Source: Lachnospiraceae bacterium (GTDB taxonomy: Bacteria > Bacillota > Clostridia > Lachnospirales > Lachnospiraceae). From it: DNA of 64,000 bases. Below the pieces are notes generated by a model. The model had not been told where the DNA came from and searched no databases. It was given only the letters and a program-made list of their open reading frames with translations. Within the stretch, counting starts at the first letter, position 1. Each line of letters begins with the position of its first letter. A program made the translations under genes and the position numbers. This document shows, piece after piece, positions 58,501-64,000 of this stretch. The DNA lies in contig WRLH01000004.1 of the NCBI GenBank assembly GCA_009777715.1, positions 1-64,000 on the forward strand, read 5' to 3'.

Positions 58501-59397
58501 CTAGTTTATTTTCGTGATTGGAATCCATACTTCCTCAAAATGATTGCCCCATGGGTCGGCGTAATAAAGCTCCATATCCGGCCCAATTGCTTTATCATAT
58601 CCGGAAGATGGCAGCCATTCGCTGTATGCGCGGTTAAACAGCTTGGGGATTTCTGTGCCGATAGTAGTCTTTTCACTTCTGAAAACTGCCCATGTCGCCT
58701 TTGGGATTTGCGCAACTTTGAATCCATCTGTATTGCTATCCGGCTTCCTAACTGCGCAGATCATATAAGGAAACGTCTTTTCATCAAGCTCTAAGTAACC
58801 GCAGACCGCATTTATGACGGATCTGCCATCATCTTTTGGATATTTATGCCCGTCAGGATAATACACTTTGTTTGCTGTGTCGAACAGCCTTTCATACTCG
58901 CCGTTTTCTTGGCATTCTACCCAAAACTCCGGCACTTTGCCCGTTTCTTCGTTGCTAAAAATACGCTCAATACCGAACACCTCAAACGCTTCACTTTCCT
59001 CAATCCGCCAATTTAATGCTTGCACGCCTTTTATTTTTATTTGGAAAGTAAGCGGCGGGAAAATGACGAGATTCACGCCAGGCCGCCTTGCCACCGACGG
59101 TGTCACGCCGTGCTGTTTGGTAAACGCCCGGGTAAAACTGTCTGCGCTGTCATAACCGTATAGCATTGCAAGGTCAATGACTCTGATATTGCTGCTTTGA
59201 AGCTTCATCGCCGCGAGTGATAATTTGCGTTTACGGATATATTCCGACAGCGGCATATCGGCAATGTAATAAAATAACCGCCCGAAATGATATGGCGAAT
59301 ACGTTGTCACCCCAGATACATCAGCAAGTGCCAATTCGTCATCAATATGCGTTTCAATATACTCCATTGCGAGATTTAACTGGGTGAGAATGTCCAT
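58501..59397 (-). CDS. AraC-family regulator with GyrI-like effector-binding domain
   Basis: A 298-residue two-domain regulator. Residues 1-105 hold two HTHs: LALADVSGVTTYSPYHFGRL and IDLAMLYGYDSADSFTRAF with HGVTPS, an AraC/XylS DNA-binding domain at the N-terminus. Residues about 115-295 form a GyrI/BmrR-like domain (NWRIEESEAFEVFGIERIF, FKVAQIPKATWAVF) that may bind a small hydrophobic ligand. This order is seen in Rob/SoxS-like multidrug regulators. It follows the ABC exporter genes, so it may control them. AGGGAG precedes the ATG by about 14 bases. Confidence 0.88.
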   Translation of the reverse strand: MDILTQLNLAMEYIETHIDDELALADVSGVTTYSPYHFGRLFYYIADMPLSEYIRKRKLSLAAMKLQSSNIRVIDLAMLYGYDSADSFTRAFTKQHGVTPSVARRPGVNLVIFPPLTFQIKIKGVQALNWRIEESEAFEVFGIERIFSNEETGKVPEFWVECQENGEYERLFDTANKVYYPDGHKYPKDDGRSVINAVCGYLELDEKTFPYMICAVRKPDSNTDGFKVAQIPKATWAVFRSEKTTIGTEIPKLFNRAYSEWLPSSGYDKAIGPDMELYYADPWGNHFEEVWIPITKIN

Positions 59398-59478
59398 ATA
59401 TATTTTATACTCCCTGCATTTCCTTCTCCCAATATATTAACAGGCTGCCAGAACCAGCATCCGACTTTTTTAAAAGGA

Positions 59479-61344
59479 TTATGTGGGGTCTTGCTCGAAC
59501 TGTGATTGGTAAAGCTCCGCATAAAAACCGCTTGCGCTGATTAATTCCTCATGGCTTCCCTGCTCAACGATATCACCCTCGCGCATTACCAAAATGACAT
59601 CAGCGTCACGGGTTGTCGAAAGCCGATGGGCAATCACAAAGCTGGTGCGGCCAGCCATCAAATTTGCCATTGCTTTTTGAATCCTTGCTTCGGTGCGGGT
59701 GTCAACGGAGCTGGTTGCTTCATCAAGAATCAGAATCGGATTGTCAGCAAGAATTGCCCGCGCAATCGTAAGCAGCTGCTTTTGCCCTTGGGAAACATTG
59801 CTTGCATCTTCGTTAAGCTCCATTTGGTAACCTTCCGGCAAAGTCGTAATGAAGCGATGGGCATATGCCGCTTTGGCTGCATTTATTACTTCAGTATCGG
59901 TTGCGGCCAGCTTGCCATAACGGATATTTTCCATGATTGTCCCCTTAAACAGCCAAGTATCTTGGAGGACCATGCCAAAATTCTGGCGCAAATCACTCCG
60001 CTTATAATCGCGGATATCACGGCCATTAACCAAAATCCGCCCGCTTTCAACATCATAAAAACGCATTAGCAGTTTTACAATCGTTGTTTTGCCCGCCCCG
60101 GTCGGCCCGACAATCGCAACCATCTTTCCGGAAGCAACCGCAAGGCTAAAATCATTGATGATTGTTTTGCCCGGCTCGTAGCCAAAATGGACATTTTCAA
60201 AAACCACTTGCTTTGAATCATTATCTTTCATTGCTTTTAGCGAACCAGAGTAATCCGGATCTTTTACTTCTTCTTCCTCATCAAGGAATTCAAAAATCCG
60301 CTCGGCGGCAGCAGCCGTTGACTGTAACAAGTTCGTGATTTGGGCAATTTGCTGGATTGGCTGGGTAAAATTGCGGACATATTGGATAAAAGCCGCAATA
60401 TCACCAATCTGAATCGACCCATTAATCGTCAAAATACTGCCAATTACCGCAACTGCAACATAACCGAGATTGCCAATGAAAAAAATCATCGGCATCATTA
60501 ATCCGGAAATGAACTGTGATTTCCAGCCGGATTCATAAAGCCTGTCATTTGTTCCGGAAAAATCGGAAATAGTCATGTCTTCGCGATTATACGCCTTAAT
60601 AATATTATGCCCGGTATAAACTTCCTCAATCTGGCCATTAATTTTGCCAAGGTATTTTTGATAATCGGTAAAATATTTCTGCGAATGCTTGACCACAAAA
60701 CCAAGCAAAATCCCCGTTATCGGCAAAATCACCAACGCAATCAAAGTCATGAGCGGACTAATGCTTAACATCATGACAAGAATGCCGATTATTGTTGTTA
60801 CCGAAGTGACCACAATCAAAATACTTTGGTTTAGATTCTGGCCAAGGGTATCAACATCATTGGTTATCCGCGATAACACATCACCGACCGCATTTGCTTC
60901 AAAATATTTAAGCGGAATGCGGTTTATTTTTTCCGCGATTTCTTGCCGGAAGCGATAGCTTATTTTTTGGGATATCCCTGCCATGATGAAGCCTTGGATA
61001 AAATTGAGGACGGCACTAAGCACATAAAGAAACAGCAAAAATAATAGTGTTTTTGCGATAAAAGCATAGTCAATTCCGCCCGACCCCATGATTTTTGCCA
61101 TATAGCCGTTAAACAGTTCTGTTATCGCCCGGCTAAGCAGCTTTGGCCCATAAACATTAAATATCGTTCCGGCAACAGCAAAAATTGACACAATCAGCAT
61201 CGCATACTTATAGTTGCCCATGTAAATAAGGAGCTTCTTGATCGTGCCTTTAAAATCCTTTGCCTTTTCGGCTGGCATTCCGGGCGGGCCTGGCCCGCCT
61301 ATCCGGCGATGGGGGCGGGGCTTAACTTTATATTTTTCACTCAT
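59479..61344 (-). CDS. ABC exporter subunit (degenerate-signature half)
   Basis: A 621-residue half-transporter: basic N-terminus with GGPGPPGMP, six transmembrane helices (about residues 45-330), then the nucleotide-binding domain. Walker A is GPTGAGKTT near residue 412 and Walker B with catalytic Glu is ILILDEATSS. The signature reads VSQGQ instead of SGGQ. In heterodimeric exporters one ATP site is degenerate: here the altered signature would pair with the Asp-bearing Walker B of the partner. It overlaps the partner gene by 8 bases and probably exports drugs or lipids. Confidence 0.93.
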   Translation of the reverse strand: MSEKYKVKPRPHRRIGGPGPPGMPAEKAKDFKGTIKKLLIYMGNYKYAMLIVSIFAVAGTIFNVYGPKLLSRAITELFNGYMAKIMGSGGIDYAFIAKTLLFLLFLYVLSAVLNFIQGFIMAGISQKISYRFRQEIAEKINRIPLKYFEANAVGDVLSRITNDVDTLGQNLNQSILIVVTSVTTIIGILVMMLSISPLMTLIALVILPITGILLGFVVKHSQKYFTDYQKYLGKINGQIEEVYTGHNIIKAYNREDMTISDFSGTNDRLYESGWKSQFISGLMMPMIFFIGNLGYVAVAVIGSILTINGSIQIGDIAAFIQYVRNFTQPIQQIAQITNLLQSTAAAAERIFEFLDEEEEVKDPDYSGSLKAMKDNDSKQVVFENVHFGYEPGKTIINDFSLAVASGKMVAIVGPTGAGKTTIVKLLMRFYDVESGRILVNGRDIRDYKRSDLRQNFGMVLQDTWLFKGTIMENIRYGKLAATDTEVINAAKAAYAHRFITTLPEGYQMELNEDASNVSQGQKQLLTIARAILADNPILILDEATSSVDTRTEARIQKAMANLMAGRTSFVIAHRLSTTRDADVILVMREGDIVEQGSHEELISASGFYAELYQSQFEQDPT

Positions 61345-63163
61345 AAGCTATCTTCCCCCTTAATTCTTCTTCTGAAAACTGTGAATTTGCAATTTCCTGA
61401 TAAGCTTCGCAACTATTAAGCAATTCTTCATGAGTGCCGATTCCGGCTATTTCCCCCTCATCAAGGACAATTATTTTATCTGAATGAAGAATCGTATTAA
61501 TCCGCTGGGCGACAATTATTACCGTTGCTTTTTTCGCATATTGCTTTAAAGCCTTGCGCAGAGCAACGTCAGTTTGATAATCAAGAGCCGAAAAACTATC
61601 GTCAAACAAGAAAATTTTTGCTTGTTTTGCAATCGCCCGCGCAATTGAAAGACGCTGTCTCTGGCCGCCGGAAACATTAGTTCCGCCCTGCGAGATTTCG
61701 CTTTCATACTGGTTTTCTTTTTCACTGATAAACCCGCTTGCTTGCGCGACTTTTGCTGCCTTAATCATCTGCTCGTCCGTAATGAAATCGCCGGCAAATT
61801 TGATATTTGAAGCAATGTCACCGCTGAAAAGGACAGCATTTTGGGGAACATAACCAATCAAGCTGCGGAGCTTTGCTTGGGTAATCTTACTGATATCAAT
61901 GCCATCCAAGGTAATCCGCCCCCCGGTTGCCTCATAAAAACGCGGAATCAGATTAAGCAAGGTTGATTTTCCGCAGCCCGTGCTTCCAATGATTGCCGTC
62001 GTTTCACCGGGGTTGGCAGTAAAATTAAGCTTAGCAAGCGCGTCTTCTAACGCGCCGGGATAACGGAATGAAACATTTTCAAAACTTAAAAATCCCTTTA
62101 GGGGAACTGTTTTGAGTTTTTCATCAAGGGGTTTTTCCGGATCATTGATTGAAACCTTCGTCGCGAGAATTTCTTCAAGCCTTTTGGCGGAAACAATTGC
62201 GCGCGGCAACATAACTGACATCATTGTCAGCATAAAAAATGACATGACAATTAAGATCGTATATGTAATAAAGGCCATCATGTCACCAACCATCATGTCC
62301 CCATAATCCACGCCGCGGACTCCAAACCAGACGATGGCTACTGTAATGCCATTCATGATCAGCATCATCAGCGGCATCATCAAAGCCATTACGCGGCTGA
62401 TAAATAATTGATTTAGTTTTAAATCAGTACTGGCACTTTCAAAACGCTTTTCTTCATCTTTTTCCCGCCCAAAAGCGCGGATTACATTCGTCCCGGTCAA
62501 AATTTCACGGGAAACAAGATTCAAACGGTCGATGAGAAGCGGCATTCGTTTAAAAACAGGCATTGCAACGGCCATTAAGATTATTACGATGGCCAGGATA
62601 ATCCCAAGGGCAGCTCCGACAATCCAGCCCATTCCGGTCTCGGTAGCAACCACTTTTATCACTCCGCCAATACCCAGAATCGGTGCTTTAAACATCATCT
62701 GCAAGCTCATAATCATGGCCATCTGCACTTGCTGGATATCGTTTGTGCTTCGGGTAATCAGGGAGGCGGTGGAAAAGCGGTCAATTTCGGCATTGGAAAA
62801 TGAAATAATCTTCTTAAAGACTTTCTCCCTAAGCTGTCGTCCCATTGACGCTCCAGCCCTGGCAGACAAAAAAGAAACCGCTATCGCCGTAATCATGACA
62901 ACAACGGAAAAAGCCAGCATGATACTGCCTTTATTCAGCAAATAATCAAGCTGGATTCTGCTAAAATCTACACCCTCTGCTTCTTTTATTTCAATAAGCT
63001 GTGGCGGCATATCGGGAAGGCCGCGCTGGACAATGCCAATATCAACTATCTCAGACATATACTGGGGCAAAGATAATTCAGCGTAAGCTTGGACGATGAG
63101 CAAGGCAATAATAACTAAAGCTGGCCAGCCTAATCCTTCTAAATGTTTAAATATCTTTAGCAA
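61337..63163 (-). CDS. ABC exporter subunit (degenerate Walker B half)
   Basis: A 608-residue half-transporter: six transmembrane helices (residues about 15-320) and a nucleotide-binding domain. Walker A GSTGCGKST and signature VSGGQRQRLSIARA are normal, but Walker B reads IFLFDDSFSALD, with Asp replacing the catalytic Glu. That residue set makes site 1 degenerate, as in heterodimeric exporters such as LmrCD and TM287/288. The start is TTG 63163, with GAGAGGA 7 bases upstream. It is 12 bases downstream of the GNAT gene. Confidence 0.93.
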   Translation of the reverse strand: MLKIFKHLEGLGWPALVIIALLIVQAYAELSLPQYMSEIVDIGIVQRGLPDMPPQLIEIKEAEGVDFSRIQLDYLLNKGSIMLAFSVVVMITAIAVSFLSARAGASMGRQLREKVFKKIISFSNAEIDRFSTASLITRSTNDIQQVQMAMIMSLQMMFKAPILGIGGVIKVVATETGMGWIVGAALGIILAIVIILMAVAMPVFKRMPLLIDRLNLVSREILTGTNVIRAFGREKDEEKRFESASTDLKLNQLFISRVMALMMPLMMLIMNGITVAIVWFGVRGVDYGDMMVGDMMAFITYTILIVMSFFMLTMMSVMLPRAIVSAKRLEEILATKVSINDPEKPLDEKLKTVPLKGFLSFENVSFRYPGALEDALAKLNFTANPGETTAIIGSTGCGKSTLLNLIPRFYEATGGRITLDGIDISKITQAKLRSLIGYVPQNAVLFSGDIASNIKFAGDFITDEQMIKAAKVAQASGFISEKENQYESEISQGGTNVSGGQRQRLSIARAIAKQAKIFLFDDSFSALDYQTDVALRKALKQYAKKATVIIVAQRINTILHSDKIIVLDEGEIAGIGTHEELLNSCEAYQEIANSQFSEEELRGKIAYE

Positions 63164-63175
63164 AATGATTCCTCT

Positions 63176-63973
63176 CTAGTGTAATAAAGCATATTGGCCT
63201 TTTTCCTCAAAGCCGATCTTTTTAAGTAAGCTCATGATTTTCGGATTATCTTGGAAAACAGAGATATGTTTTATGCCTTGCCGGAAAGCTTCTTCGCAAA
63301 GCACCGTTATCGCGTGGGTGGCAAAACCCCTGCCATAATATTTCGGGTGGGTTGCAACGCCAGTAATTAAACCGATTAAATCATTGTCAGCCGAGATTTC
63401 CGCAACTGATACCAGCTTATTTCGATAGAATAATCCAACTGCAAAACCATTCCCCTCCAAATTGCTGCGCCGTTCGGCGATATATTTTTCTTTATTCGCA
63501 AAAAAACCCGCTTCGTAAGCAATGTTTTGGGCATATAAATCAATGATTGAAGCTGCATCGTCTGGCTTAAGCATTTTTGTCTTTACTTTGCTATGCTCAA
63601 ATGAAGCCTTGGCAAGGAGGCCAAGACAGAAAACTGATTTTTCTTCTATTTTCATCTGCGGAAAAAAGGGAGCAATCCGGCGGATAATGCCCTCTTTGCC
63701 ATTAATTGTATCAACGATATCTTCTTTTAAGAAATCAACTGCTTCTTCCAGCTGATAGGAATCATCATGGCTATAAAGGATATAATTTTCATAGTGCTTT
63801 AGGATGACCATATTAAAGCTGCCGTTGTGCGGATTTTCTTCAACATAAACGCAAGCTTCATCGGAATCAAGGCTAAAATTTTCAATAATTCCGATAAAGA
63901 ACATATTGATTTCGGGTTCGGCTTTCAAATAAGCAAGGAGATTCGGCCGCTCTTGCTCCTTTAATTTTTTCAT
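63176..63973 (-). CDS. GNAT-family N-acetyltransferase
   Basis: A 265-residue protein. The C-terminal half is the GNAT core with motif A THPKYYGRGFATHAITVL (residues about 207-224) and motif-B-like VFQDNPKIMSLLKKIGFEE. The N-terminal half (ending PQMKIEEKSVFCLGLL) is an extra domain seen in larger GNATs of this type. AAAGGCG precedes the ATG. It leads the ABC exporter operon, so it could modify the exported compound or confer self-resistance, but that is inference. The gene is close to the right edge, and no further upstream gene is visible. Confidence 0.85.
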   Translation of the reverse strand: MKKLKEQERPNLLAYLKAEPEINMFFIGIIENFSLDSDEACVYVEENPHNGSFNMVILKHYENYILYSHDDSYQLEEAVDFLKEDIVDTINGKEGIIRRIAPFFPQMKIEEKSVFCLGLLAKASFEHSKVKTKMLKPDDAASIIDLYAQNIAYEAGFFANKEKYIAERRSNLEGNGFAVGLFYRNKLVSVAEISADNDLIGLITGVATHPKYYGRGFATHAITVLCEEAFRQGIKHISVFQDNPKIMSLLKKIGFEEKGQYALLH

Positions 63974-64000
63974 TTTCGCCTTTCATCAATCTGACAAGCT

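Noticed and set aside
59551..60069. 172-residue plus-strand frame opposite the ABC exporter gene
   Set aside because: It covers the nucleotide-binding domain of the minus-strand gene and has no independent support.

Overview
The window looks like chromosomal DNA from a low-GC, Gram-positive, spore-forming, flagellated anaerobe of the class Clostridia, most likely Lachnospiraceae. The evidence is a yaaL/bofA pair, a Tad (Flp) pilus operon with the DUF6382-FHA and DUF5702 proteins usual in that family, a DUF6240-like protein beside flagellin, Rpn-type nucleases, purine-rich Shine-Dalgarno sites and sigma-A promoters. The assignment rests on gene content read by eye; no database search was run.

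Bases 1-5,000 hold unrelated housekeeping and accessory genes: a DUF3788-like fragment, a polytopic membrane protein, a GNAT acetyltransferase, two gene remnants (XRE regulator, Rpn nuclease), tRNA-Ser(GCU) with a perfect promoter, a PlsC-type acyltransferase and a flavodoxin-SCP2 fusion. Bases 5,098-14,367 are one compact minus-strand Tad pilus operon (tadZ-tadA-tadB-tadC-flp-DUF5702-tadE-like-cpaA-tadE-FHA) behind a near-consensus promoter. Bases 14,404-22,343 carry bofA, yaaL, fliS, flagellin, a 1,086-residue DUF6240-like protein with a candidate sigma-D promoter, and glgB. A large TPR/acidic/AAA-like protein follows.

Bases 25,092-40,673 form the left arm of a surface-glycan locus: glycosyltransferases, a GDP-deoxyhexose-type reductase, an SDR epimerase, a DegT aminotransferase, a formyltransferase, WbqC, two FkbM methyltransferases, a C-methyltransferase-like protein, an ATP-grasp/HAD fusion and a CDP-glycerol-transferase-like protein. 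A toxin-antitoxin pair interrupts it. Five of these enzymes carry the same small extra Rossmann-like module, the most distinctive feature of the window. Bases 40,778-50,706 hold two related exported proteins with a shared FILDP motif, a membrane-anchored partner, a radical SAM/SPASM enzyme, an Rpn nuclease with a structured leader, a GT-C-like membrane protein, and a DpnII-like restriction-modification locus whose endonuclease has lost its N-terminal part while both methylases are intact. Bases 50,792-57,546 are the right arm of the glycan locus (five glycosyltransferases, a P-loop protein, a polysaccharide pyruvyltransferase). The right edge has two unrecognised small genes framed by repeat hairpins, an AraC regulator, a heterodimeric ABC exporter and a GNAT acetyltransferase.

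Working together, the DegT, formyltransferase, WbqC, epimerase and reductase genes would make acylated amino- or deoxy-sugars, the transferases would assemble them, and FkbM, radical SAM and pyruvyl enzymes would decorate them. No flippase, polymerase or ligase is in the window, so the acceptor (capsule, S-layer, flagellin or pilus) is unknown. Several short dispersed repeats lie between genes. No rRNA, CRISPR array, prophage or complete insertion sequence was seen.
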